A DNA stretch of 36,559 nucleotides from Paludibacteraceae bacterium (GTDB taxonomy: Bacteria; Bacteroidota; Bacteroidia; Bacteroidales; Paludibacteraceae), in contig JAFPNK010000052.1 in NCBI GenBank assembly GCA_017401985.1, forward strand, positions 1 to 36,559, in the 5' to 3' direction. Both the position numbers and the translations under genes were made by a program. The notes beneath the pieces are model-generated. The model ran no database searches, was not told the origin of the DNA, and saw only the letters and a program-made list of their open reading frames with translations. Position 1 is the first letter of the stretch. Each line of letters begins with the position of its first letter. Positions 23,646 to 31,680 of the stretch are shown here, piece by piece.

Positions 23646-24519
23646 TCAGGCAGCTTTCCTGCCTAAGGCCATTGCTTGTCTGCAAGCTCAAACGCTTGCG
23701 GAATGGGAGTGTATTGTGGTAGATGACGGTAGTACGGACAACACGGCAGAGGTGGTTTCCAATGCGGCGCTGAAAGATGCACGTATCCGATTGGTACAGC
23801 AACTGAACGGAGGTAGCGCCAGTGCACGTGACAAAGGGCTGCAAGAGGTACGAGGGGAATATATTCAGTTCTTAGATGCGGACGACACGATTGCTCCGGA
23901 GAAGTTAGAGCGGCAAGTGGCGCAAATGGACAAAGATGGACTGGATATTAGTTATACGGCCTTTTGCTCTGAGAATGCACGCGGGCAACGCTCGAAAACA
24001 ACATTCGCACCTCTGACAATACGGCGGATCTTGGTTCTATGGGGTTTAGGAGCTTCTACGCCTATTCATGCATTCCTATACCGCACAGATTTTGTTTGCA
24101 AAAATCAATTAGTCTTTAAAAGCAATTGTCGCTATCGGGAAGATTGGAAGTGGCATATTCGGTGTTTTGCTGCGCAACCCAAACACGCTGCTCTACCCGA
24201 CTATTGTGGCGCGATATATTATCAGAACGAAAGCGGCAAAACCGGTTCGTATATCAAAATGCAGGAAGGCAATTTTGCCTTTATGGCATATATGGCAGGT
24301 CGATTGAAAGGATGGAAGGAATTTCTGTGGTCGTATCGGCTTTCCGAAGAACTATGGATCTGGTTGCTACGTATGCTGAAATACCGCAGTACTGCCAGTG
24401 CCAAAACCATCCAACATGTAGTACTCCGAACCGGCTATTTGTTAGGTGCGATCCTGTTGATGCCCGTTTCGCTGTTTAGCGTGCTAGGATACTTTATTAA
24501 AATGTATATCAAGCAATGA
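23611..24519 (+). CDS. Family 2 glycosyltransferase
   Basis: This 302-residue GT-A transferase begins KVSIIIPCYNQAAFLPKAI and has CIVVDDGSTDNTAEV (about 33-47) and EYIQFLDADDTIAP (about 82-95), the DxD metal site. The C-terminal 60 residues end in a hydrophobic helix (VLRTGYLLGAILLMPVSLFSV) that may anchor it to the inner membrane. It starts inside the polymerase gene (35-bp overlap), so expression is probably coupled. Sugar specificity is unknown. Confidence 0.88.
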   Translation: MTKVSIIIPCYNQAAFLPKAIACLQAQTLAEWECIVVDDGSTDNTAEVVSNAALKDARIRLVQQLNGGSASARDKGLQEVRGEYIQFLDADDTIAPEKLERQVAQMDKDGLDISYTAFCSENARGQRSKTTFAPLTIRRILVLWGLGASTPIHAFLYRTDFVCKNQLVFKSNCRYREDWKWHIRCFAAQPKHAALPDYCGAIYYQNESGKTGSYIKMQEGNFAFMAYMAGRLKGWKEFLWSYRLSEELWIWLLRMLKYRSTASAKTIQHVVLRTGYLLGAILLMPVSLFSVLGYFIKMYIKQ

Positions 24520-25247
24520 AGAAGATTCTGCTCATATGTGTCACCTACCATTCAGACAAAGAGCTCCACGCCTTTGTGGAGTCCATTCGCCGTGCAGCAG
24601 AACGGGTGAAGGGGCAACTGCAAGTGGATATAGAGGTAGCAGACAACGGGCAAGATAACAAAGGCTATTTAGGTGGTGCACTGCCCATTTATAATGCCAA
24701 AGCACAAGGATACGATTATGTGTCCATCTCTAATGTGGATTTGGAATTAGCAGAGGATTTCTTTGAGCAGTTAGTAGCGGTTGACACAACTAATGTCGGC
24801 TGGATAGCACCGGACATATACACCGATAAGATCAATCGGCATGAAAACCCCTATATGATAACTCGACCGACCAAACGGAACTTCTTCATATGGAATACGA
24901 TTTATAGTTGCACATGGTTGTATCGTTTGTATCATCGCTTATACCTTATCAAAAATAAGCAGCAGAAAGTTTACACGGCGTGTACGATTTATGCAGGGCA
25001 CGGATCGTTTATGCTGTTTACTCATAACTTTATTGCGAAAAATCCCGAACTGTCTTTCCCTGGCTTTATGTACGGGGAAGAAATATACATGGCAGAACGG
25101 GTTCGTGCCGCGCAACTGACTGTGCAGTACCAACCTACCCTGCGTATCGCTAATGTCGGAAATATCAGTACGGGTTTGGTAAACCAGGCACAGAAATCCG
25201 CTTGGAGTAAAGAGAGCTTGAATGCCATTAAAAAGATTTTCTTTTAG
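24516..25247 (+). CDS. Family 2-like glycosyltransferase
   Basis: The 243-residue protein starts ILLICVTYHSDKELHAFV and has EVADNGQDNKG (about 40-50) and DYVSISNVDLELAEDFF (about 68-84), a variant of the GT2 nucleotide- and metal-binding sites with NVD in place of DAD. YAGHGSFMLFTHNFIAKN and FMYGEEIYMAERVRA (about 190-204) match the acceptor half of rhamnosyltransferase-like GT2 enzymes. It overlaps the previous gene by 4 bp (ATGA) and ends immediately before the acyltransferase gene. The sequence is more AT-rich than the start of the operon. Confidence 0.82.
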   Translation: MKKILLICVTYHSDKELHAFVESIRRAAERVKGQLQVDIEVADNGQDNKGYLGGALPIYNAKAQGYDYVSISNVDLELAEDFFEQLVAVDTTNVGWIAPDIYTDKINRHENPYMITRPTKRNFFIWNTIYSCTWLYRLYHRLYLIKNKQQKVYTACTIYAGHGSFMLFTHNFIAKNPELSFPGFMYGEEIYMAERVRAAQLTVQYQPTLRIANVGNISTGLVNQAQKSAWSKESLNAIKKIFF

Positions 25248-26324
25248 ATGAGGAATAGCACAATTGACATAGCGAAAGGTATTGCCATCATTCTCATGGT
25301 GGTCGGACATTCATGCTGCCCAGATGAACTATATAAATTCATATATAGTTTTCATATGCCGCTATTCTTTATACTAAGTGGTTACTTTTTGTCGGAGAAA
25401 TCTCTTATAGACACACGCTCTTTCGTACTGAATAAGTGGATGAAATTGGCACTGCCTCTCCTTATATGCGGCATTATATCGCTGCTCTTGCACAATGTAT
25501 TTTTCCACTGTGGTCTCATTAATGAGTTTTATGGTACACGCACTGGAGATGTAGCACATTTGTTTGGGCTGAAGGAGTATTTATTGCGTTTTGGTTTGCT
25601 TATTGGATTTTTAGAAGTATATGATGATCCTTTCTTAGGAGCTTGCTGGTTTATACAATGCATGTTTTTTGCATATGTAGGCATAGCTCTCATTCATGCA
25701 GTTTTCAGGAAACACCCATGGCAAAAGCAATGCTTTATAGGGGGTAGTATATTTATCGGTGTAAGTCTCACATTAACCACAATACATTGGATCATACCGT
25801 CCTTGAATACCGTTTTTGTTACTCGCGTATTTATGGCCGGAGTCTTTATATATCTTGGTTTATTCTTACGCAATTTCATAGACAAATGGAACGTTCGCTG
25901 GTGGCATATATGTTTATTGGCATTACCCGCTTGTTTCGCGATATATTCTCCATTTTCAATTGATATGTCCGAACAAATCAATCCGATTCAATATGTATTG
26001 CTACTGATTACCGGCTCTACCGGAACTTTGTGGATATACGGAATAAGCAAATATATCAGTCAATTAAAAATCTCGTCTGTCACTTTGCAAACGTTAGGTA
26101 TATCTTCGATTTACATTCTTTTCCTACACATGTTCATGTTTAAGCCGATTTCATATTTGTTTATCAAAATATACGGTTTAAATCCTCTTTGGTTAGGATG
26201 CAGACCTACAATATATCAGATTGCAAACTCGTGGCATTGGATTGTATATACAATAGGAAGCATTTCATTGTGTCTAATCATTGCGTTTATCAACCGAAAA
26301 ATCAAATTTAATGGAACTCGTTAG
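25248..26324 (+). CDS. Acyltransferase family 3 membrane protein (O-acetyltransferase-like)
   Basis: This 358-residue integral membrane protein has about 10 helices. The N-terminus RNSTIDIAKGIAIILMVVGH and FIYSFHMPLFFILSGYFLSE (about 33-52) hold the conserved His and the FHMPLFF motif of family 3 acyltransferases. These enzymes acetylate or otherwise acylate sugars of O-antigens and exopolysaccharides. The gene is clearly AT-rich compared with ugd or serB, a hint of exchange within the locus. It overlaps the next gene by 14 bp. Confidence 0.88.
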   Translation: MRNSTIDIAKGIAIILMVVGHSCCPDELYKFIYSFHMPLFFILSGYFLSEKSLIDTRSFVLNKWMKLALPLLICGIISLLLHNVFFHCGLINEFYGTRTGDVAHLFGLKEYLLRFGLLIGFLEVYDDPFLGACWFIQCMFFAYVGIALIHAVFRKHPWQKQCFIGGSIFIGVSLTLTTIHWIIPSLNTVFVTRVFMAGVFIYLGLFLRNFIDKWNVRWWHICLLALPACFAIYSPFSIDMSEQINPIQYVLLLITGSTGTLWIYGISKYISQLKISSVTLQTLGISSIYILFLHMFMFKPISYLFIKIYGLNPLWLGCRPTIYQIANSWHWIVYTIGSISLCLIIAFINRKIKFNGTR

Positions 26325-27078
26325 TATCATAATGCCCACGTATAACTGCGGACGATTCATCGCTGAATCGATTCGTAGCGTACTTGCCCAGACATATACC
26401 AACTGGGAGTTGCTCATCGTGGATGACTGCTCAACCGATAACACGGCGCAAGTAGTGGGTTCTTTTAATGATCCACGTATCCATTATCTACGAAACGAGC
26501 AGAACAAAGGAGCCGCTTTGACACGCAATAAAGCTTTGCGCGAAGCCAAAGGACGCTATATTGCTTTCTTGGATTCAGATGACTTGTGGCTTCCTGCCAA
26601 GTTGGAGCACCAGATCGCCTTTATGCAGCAGAACGGCTATGCGTTCTCCTATCATGAGTACACGGAAATAGATGAAGATGATAAGCCAACAGGCATTATT
26701 GTAACCGGTCCGAGACTTGTAACAAAAATAGAAATGTATGCTTTCTGTTGGCCTGGGTGTCTGACAGTTATGTATGATGCAACAAAGGTAGGGCTCATAC
26801 AGATTGAAGATATAAAGAAGAATAATGACTACGACATGTGGCTAAAAGTTTGCAAAAAGACTGATTGTTACTTGTTAGAGGAGAACTTAGCCAAATATCG
26901 GCGTGGTAGGAATGGATCAATAAGTAGTCATAGCATATTAACTATGATACAATGGCACTACAAACTATGGCATGAAGCAGAGAAAAAAAATGCGATAGTC
27001 TCTATATGGTATACCGGCCTCAACCTTGTGTGTGGATTGTACAAAAAACTAAAATTTGTAAAACGAAACAAGATATGA
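26311..27078 (+). CDS. Family 2 glycosyltransferase
   Basis: The product is about 255 residues from the ATG at 26311 (MELVSIIMPTYNC); an earlier in-frame ATG at 26281 would add ten residues that do not fit the family start. VSIIMPTYNCGRFIAESI, LLIVDDCSTDNTAQ (about 33-46) and YIAFLDSDDLWLPAKLEHQI (about 83-102) give the GT-A nucleotide site and the DxD. Residues 190-205 (NNDYDMWLKVCKK) are the typical ED/D catalytic-base region. Specificity is unknown. It ends in an ATGA overlap with the initiating transferase. Confidence 0.88.
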   Translation: MELVSIIMPTYNCGRFIAESIRSVLAQTYTNWELLIVDDCSTDNTAQVVGSFNDPRIHYLRNEQNKGAALTRNKALREAKGRYIAFLDSDDLWLPAKLEHQIAFMQQNGYAFSYHEYTEIDEDDKPTGIIVTGPRLVTKIEMYAFCWPGCLTVMYDATKVGLIQIEDIKKNNDYDMWLKVCKKTDCYLLEENLAKYRRGRNGSISSHSILTMIQWHYKLWHEAEKKNAIVSIWYTGLNLVCGLYKKLKFVKRNKI

Positions 27079-27683
27079 TACTCAAATGGCTTTTTGATAG
27101 AACAATGGCGCTGATCGGCCTGCTATTTTTATGGCCTGTTCTGCTGACTGTGGCGCTGCTGATTAAGTGCAAGATGCCCGGACCGGTGCTCTTCGTTCAG
27201 CAGCGAGTCGGCAAGGACGGCAAACTATTTGCTTGCCATAAGTTCCGCTCGATGACCGTCGGACATAACGGCAGTAGTGTGAGCGTAGCAGGAGAAGCAC
27301 GTATCACCCCATTAGGAGCCAAATTGCGCAAGTACAAATTAGATGAACTACCTGAATTATGGGATGTGTTCATCGGAAACATGTCGTTTGTAGGCCCCAG
27401 ACCGGATGTGCCGGGATATGCGGACAAGTTAGCAGGAGAAGACCGGATTATTCTTTCGCTTCGCCCAGGAATAACCGGACCGGCTACACTCAAATACCGC
27501 AAAGAAGAGGAACTGCTGGCACAAGTGGGAAACCCGCAGCAATATAATGACGAAGTCATTTATCCCGATAAAGTACGCATCAATCGCTATTATGCGGAGC
27601 ATTATTCGTTTGCTACGGATATAAAGATGATTTTATGCACCGTACTCGGAAAAAATATGATATATAACGGAGAAATAATCTAA
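27075..27683 (+). CDS. PglC-type initiating phosphoglycosyl transferase
   Basis: This 202-residue bacterial sugar transferase (PF02397) moves a sugar-1-phosphate from a UDP-sugar to undecaprenyl phosphate, the first step of the glycan. The N-terminal re-entrant membrane helix (RTMALIGLLFLWPVLLTVAL) is followed by FVQQRVGKDGKLFACHKFRSM, the catalytic Asp-Glu dyad in KLDELPELWDV (about 92-102) and FVGPRPDVPGY. The short length puts it with monotopic PglC-like enzymes rather than long WbaP/WcaJ types. With the DegT aminotransferase next door, a diamino or acetamido-trideoxy sugar could be the first residue, by analogy with pgl loci. Confidence 0.92.
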   Translation: MILKWLFDRTMALIGLLFLWPVLLTVALLIKCKMPGPVLFVQQRVGKDGKLFACHKFRSMTVGHNGSSVSVAGEARITPLGAKLRKYKLDELPELWDVFIGNMSFVGPRPDVPGYADKLAGEDRIILSLRPGITGPATLKYRKEEELLAQVGNPQQYNDEVIYPDKVRINRYYAEHYSFATDIKMILCTVLGKNMIYNGEII

Positions 27684-27686
27684 ATT

Positions 27687-28937
27687 ATGGAAAGAAAAAC
27701 TATATATCTATGCTTGGCTCATATGTCTGAAGAAGGCTGGGAGCAAAAGTATATTAAAGAGGCTTTTGATACCAACTGGGTAGTTCCGTTGGGACCTAAT
27801 GTCAATGCGTTTGAGAAAGACCTGGAAGCATTCGTGGGGCAAGACAAGAAAGTCGTTGCGCTGTCGGCAGGTACAGCAGCGGTGCATCTGGCGCTTATCG
27901 GTTGCGGTGTAGGTCCAGGCGATGAGGTGTGTGTGCAGAGTTTCACTTTCTGCGCCAGTTCCCACCCCATCAAGTACCTCGGTGCCACACCCGTGTTCAT
28001 TGACTCGGAGAAAGACTCATGGAATATGGATCCGGAACTACTCGAGCAAGCCATCTTAGACCGTAAAGCCAAAACCGGCAAATATCCGAAAGCTATCGTT
28101 CCGGTAGCCCTCTACGGCATGCCGTACGACTGTACCCGAATCATGGAGATCGGTAATAAGTATGGAATTCCTGTTATCGAAGATGCGGCAGAAGGGTTCG
28201 GTAGTTGTTTCAAAGGACAAGTACTCGGTACGTTCGGTAAGTATGGTGTACTGAGTTTCAACGGCAATAAGATGATCACCACCTCTGGTGGTGGTGCGCT
28301 CATCTGTCAGGACGAGGAGCAGAAGAACAAGATCATGTGGTATGCCACACAAGCTCGTGAAGCCTACCCGTATTACCAGCACGAAGAGATCGGATATAAC
28401 TACCGTATGTCCAATATATGTGCCGGTATCGGTCGCGGTCAGATGTCCATCGTCAATGACCACATCGCACACCACAAGCATGTACAGGCACGCTATGCGG
28501 AATTGCTCAAAGATGTGCAAGGTATTCATTTGCATTGCGCACCCAATGCCGATTATGATGCCAACTATTGGTTGTGCGCCATTACCATTGATCCGGAAGT
28601 ACGTATTCAAGGACAAGAAAATGCGTATAAAGAGACTGTTAAATCGGCCGTTGGCGGTGCAGCGGGCGTGATCCACGAAGTGGATTGTCCTACTACCGAT
28701 TGTCAACCGAATGACAATGTGGAAGCCTTGCGTGTCTTCCTATTGGCGAAAAAGATTGAAGCCAGACCGGTTTGGAAACCGATGCACAAACAACCAGTTT
28801 ATGCAGACAGCCCAGCCTATGTGAACGGAGTAAGTGAGGCTGTTTTCCAAAAAGGCATGTGCCTCCCAGCCGGTCCTATGGTGACGGACGAAGATATCGA
28901 ATATATTGTAGAATCCATTAAAGAAGCTATCATATAA
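27687..28937 (+). CDS. DegT/DnrJ/EryC1/StrS-family sugar aminotransferase (PglE-like)
   Basis: This 416-residue PLP enzyme transfers an amino group, usually from glutamate, to a 4-keto or 3-keto nucleotide sugar. VALSAGTAAVHLALIGCGVG (about 56-75), VCVQSFTFCASSHPI (about 82-96), PVIEDAAEGFGSCFKG (about 158-173) and SFNGNKMITTSGGGALI (about 190-206, with the PLP lysine) are all present. The family and its place directly after a PglC-like transferase suggest synthesis of a 4-amino-4,6-dideoxy sugar, but no dehydratase or acetyltransferase partner is in this window. Confidence 0.9.
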   Translation: MERKTIYLCLAHMSEEGWEQKYIKEAFDTNWVVPLGPNVNAFEKDLEAFVGQDKKVVALSAGTAAVHLALIGCGVGPGDEVCVQSFTFCASSHPIKYLGATPVFIDSEKDSWNMDPELLEQAILDRKAKTGKYPKAIVPVALYGMPYDCTRIMEIGNKYGIPVIEDAAEGFGSCFKGQVLGTFGKYGVLSFNGNKMITTSGGGALICQDEEQKNKIMWYATQAREAYPYYQHEEIGYNYRMSNICAGIGRGQMSIVNDHIAHHKHVQARYAELLKDVQGIHLHCAPNADYDANYWLCAITIDPEVRIQGQENAYKETVKSAVGGAAGVIHEVDCPTTDCQPNDNVEALRVFLLAKKIEARPVWKPMHKQPVYADSPAYVNGVSEAVFQKGMCLPAGPMVTDEDIEYIVESIKEAII

Positions 28938-28938
28938 T

Positions 28939-30162
28939 ATGGAACGAGAATTTATACTGATTAACATCATCGGTTTTGACAAGCCGGGAGTAACGGCTGC
29001 GATTACGGACGTGCTGGGAAAATACGGCGCCTTCGTACAAGATATGGGACAATCCAACCTACACCACCAACTCAACCTCAGTATTCTCATTCGAGTTGAC
29101 GACCCGTCCACGAGTGGCGAGATGATCAAAGAAGTGCTCTTCTGTTGTTCCAAACTGGAGATGATTGTGCGCTTCACGCCGCTGAGTGAAGAGGAATATG
29201 CTGCATGGGTCGGACGTCAGGAGCAGGACCGGTATGTGGTCACCTTGTTGGCACGTGAGATCAATGCACGCCACATTGCCCGTGTAACCGCTTTGTTAGC
29301 CGGTCGCCAACTTAATATTGATAATATCTTGCGTCTGAGTGACCGACCGAGTGTAGATGTGCCGGTAGAGAAACGGCATAGTTGCATTGAGTTCTCGCTG
29401 CGAGGCAACCTACCCGACCGCGAAGCGCTGCAGCGCGAGCTGATGGAGGTGTCACGCGAAGAAGGTATCGATATCTCGTTCCAACGCGATGATGTATTCC
29501 GTCGTAACAGACGACTCATCTGTGTCGATATGGATTCGACGTTCATTCAGACCGAAGTGATTGATGAGTTGGCTGAACGAGCCGGCGTGGGTGAACAAGT
29601 ACGCGCCATCACCCTTTCTGCCATGCGCGGAGAGATTGATTTCAAAGAGAGTTTCACGCGCCGTTGTGCATTACTCAAAGGCCTTGATGTGTCTGCCAAG
29701 CAGGATATCATCGATCATCTGCCCATCACCGAAGGAGCCGACCGCCTATTCCATATTCTCAAGAAATGCGGATTCAAGATTGCCATTCTCTCCGGCGGAT
29801 TCACGTTTGTAGGCAAGTATCTGCAGCAACGCTTCGGTGTTGATTATGTCTATGCTAACGAATTGGAAGAGCAGGACGGTAAGTTCACGGGTCGTTATCT
29901 GGGCGAAGTGGTGGACGCCAAACGCAAAGCGGAATTGCTGGAACTGATTGCGCAAGTGGAGCATATTGATTTGGCACAAGTAATCGCCGTCGGTGATGGC
30001 GCCAATGACCTCAATATGCTTGGCAAAGCAGGACTCGGCATCGCTTTCCACGCCAAACCCAAAGTGAAAGAGAGTGCGCAACAAGCTATCTCAACCGTTG
30101 GACTGGACGGTATTTTGTACTTCCTCGGATTCAAAGATTCATTCCTCAAAGAGACACACTAA
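28939..30162 (+). CDS. serB: Phosphoserine phosphatase with N-terminal ACT region
   Basis: This 407-residue protein dephosphorylates phosphoserine in the last step of serine synthesis. Residues 1-180 contain an ACT domain (ILINIIGFDKPGVTAAITDV) and a second degenerate ACT-like region. The HAD domain follows with motif I VDMDSTFIQTEVIDELAERA (about 194-213, DxDST), motif II AILSGGFTFVG (about 282-292) and motif III/IV VGDGANDLNMLGKAG (about 353-367). Two-ACT SerB proteins of about 400 residues are common in Bacteroidota and actinobacteria. It starts 1 bp after the DegT gene, so it shares the glycan operon, which is unusual for serine synthesis. Confidence 0.93.
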   Translation: MEREFILINIIGFDKPGVTAAITDVLGKYGAFVQDMGQSNLHHQLNLSILIRVDDPSTSGEMIKEVLFCCSKLEMIVRFTPLSEEEYAAWVGRQEQDRYVVTLLAREINARHIARVTALLAGRQLNIDNILRLSDRPSVDVPVEKRHSCIEFSLRGNLPDREALQRELMEVSREEGIDISFQRDDVFRRNRRLICVDMDSTFIQTEVIDELAERAGVGEQVRAITLSAMRGEIDFKESFTRRCALLKGLDVSAKQDIIDHLPITEGADRLFHILKKCGFKIAILSGGFTFVGKYLQQRFGVDYVYANELEEQDGKFTGRYLGEVVDAKRKAELLELIAQVEHIDLAQVIAVGDGANDLNMLGKAGLGIAFHAKPKVKESAQQAISTVGLDGILYFLGFKDSFLKETH

Positions 30163-30944
30163 TGGAGAACAAACATTTTGCCATCGTCACCGGTGCTTCA
30201 TCCGGAATGGGAGTTGAGTTCGCGCGGCAATTGGCGCAACGCGGTTATTATCTGCTTATTGTCAGCAATGAGGAACGTATCACCGAAGTGGCATCAAACA
30301 TCCAGCAGCAGACACCGAACATCAAAGTAATCGGTTTAGTACTTGATTTGGGCAAGCAGTCATCCGCGCGCGAATTATATGAGTACACGCACGCGCACGA
30401 GATGGAGATTGAAGTGCTGGTGAACAATGCCGGTGTATATCATGACCGCGATATACTGGACGATAGCGAAGGCTTCACTTCGCTCATCATGAACCTGCAT
30501 ATGTACACACCGGCGATGCTCTGTTACCTGTTCGGACAGGACATGAAAGCGCGTCGCAAAGGATATATCCTTAATGTCTGCTCGGTAACAGACCACATGG
30601 CCGCACAGCGTTTAGGTACTTACGGCGGCACCAAAGCATTCCTTAGTCATTTTACGCGTGCACTGCACATCGAATTGCGTAAGTACGGCGTACATGTAAC
30701 CAATGTTAGTCCGGGCGCCGTGGATACGGGCTTGTATAATATCAAACCGGTCTTTACCAAAATCGGTAAATGTCTCGGTATCATCGTTTCGCCGCAGACC
30801 TTAGCACGCCGCGGACTACGAGCTATGTTCCGCGGACGGGCAAAAACAACAGTGCCCACCCTTTTCTGGCGAGCACTGACGTTCATCATCACGCTTATAC
30901 CTACTTGGCAGCTGCGTTTGATCAGAAGATTTGGATGGTTCTAA
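30162..30944 (+). CDS. Short-chain dehydrogenase/reductase
   Basis: This 260-residue classical SDR has the NAD(P) glycine motif TGASSGMGVEFARQLA (residues about 10-25), LVNNAGVYHD (about 86-95), the catalytic Ser region (CSVTDHMA), YGGTKAF (Tyr-x-x-x-Lys, about 153-159) and SPGAVDTGL (about 185-193). The extended C-terminus has a hydrophobic helix (RALTFIITLIPTWQLRLIRR) that suggests peripheral membrane contact, as in lipid-active SDRs. The ATG overlaps the serB stop by one base. It is the last gene of the operon, and its stop codon sits in the loop of the terminator hairpin. Confidence 0.85.
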   Translation: MENKHFAIVTGASSGMGVEFARQLAQRGYYLLIVSNEERITEVASNIQQQTPNIKVIGLVLDLGKQSSARELYEYTHAHEMEIEVLVNNAGVYHDRDILDDSEGFTSLIMNLHMYTPAMLCYLFGQDMKARRKGYILNVCSVTDHMAAQRLGTYGGTKAFLSHFTRALHIELRKYGVHVTNVSPGAVDTGLYNIKPVFTKIGKCLGIIVSPQTLARRGLRAMFRGRAKTTVPTLFWRALTFIITLIPTWQLRLIRRFGWF

Positions 30945-30959
30945 AGACCATCCTTTTTT
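30933..30959 (+). terminator. Intrinsic terminator closing the glycan operon
   Basis: GGATGGT (30933-30939) and ACCATCC (30947-30953) form a 7-bp stem with a 7-nt loop, followed by six T (30954-30959). The stem overlaps the last codons of the SDR gene. Confidence 0.85.
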
Positions 30960-31644
30960 AATCCAGGAAATAATCGACGGTCGTTACAACGCGTACGTGT
31001 TTGATCCAAGGTTGGTATTCATCGCTCTCAATGGAGAACTGACCTTGGCTGGCACGACGAATCGAACCCAATGAACATTTGGCGTCATCCGCAAACTTCT
31101 GTGCTACCGCACGGGCGTTACGTGTTGCCTCTTCGATCATGGCCGGCTTCAACTCAGGCAGACCGTTGAACTGATAATCCAGATTCCAACTGTTGCTTGT
31201 CACAATGATTCCCTCTTTGAGCAGTTCGGATTCTTTGCCTTGAGAAGCTACTACAAGAGCCACTTTGTCTGTGGATACAATCAAGGAAGTGCTCAGCGTA
31301 TATTTGTATTCCGGACGAGCGCCGTAATAGCTGGCCCAGTTATTGTTCACCGAGATAGAACCTTGACGAATATCCGCCTCCTCAAAACCAAGGGATAACA
31401 AATGCTGCTTCACGCGCGCAGTCACTTGTTCCAACTGAGCGTACAACGCCGGCAGATCATTTCCACTCCACGCGTACGACAGCGGCCAAACCGCATAATC
31501 CGCTTCCACTTCACGAGTACTCAGACCTTTGACTGAAACCGCACGATCTTTGTTAGAGAACTTGCTGATACCCAAATAGATGAACATGCCACTAAGGCAT
31601 ATACCGATGGCGATCAATGCGCCTGCTAAAATGTTATTTTTCAT
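30958..31644 (-). CDS. SIMPL-domain (DUF541) protein
   Basis: This 228-residue protein has an N-terminal membrane anchor (about 5-26, ILAGALIAIGICLSGMFIYLG), then the SIMPL domain. The opening VKGLSTREVEADYAVWPLSY, the central QGSISVNNNW and ARNARAVAQKFADDA-type helix (TRNARAVAQKFADDAKCSLG, about 175-194) are characteristic. Bacterial SIMPL proteins form periplasmic oligomeric rings or protect against oxidative stress; a precise role is not known. It lies 36 bp downstream of the Na/phosphate transporter on the same strand. Confidence 0.88.
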   Translation of the reverse strand: MKNNILAGALIAIGICLSGMFIYLGISKFSNKDRAVSVKGLSTREVEADYAVWPLSYAWSGNDLPALYAQLEQVTARVKQHLLSLGFEEADIRQGSISVNNNWASYYGARPEYKYTLSTSLIVSTDKVALVVASQGKESELLKEGIIVTSNSWNLDYQFNGLPELKPAMIEEATRNARAVAQKFADDAKCSLGSIRRASQGQFSIESDEYQPWIKHVRVVTTVDYFLD

Positions 31645-31665
31645 ATACTTAGAGTTTTTTTGCCT

Positions 31666-31680
31666 CCGGATGCCATCCGG
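31666..31680. repeat. Hairpin between the transporter and SIMPL genes
   Basis: CCGGAT and ATCCGG form a 6-bp stem with loop gcc, immediately after the transporter stop codon on the minus strand. It is followed there by A residues, so it is not an intrinsic terminator in the direction of the genes. It may stabilise the upstream mRNA. Confidence 0.55.
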
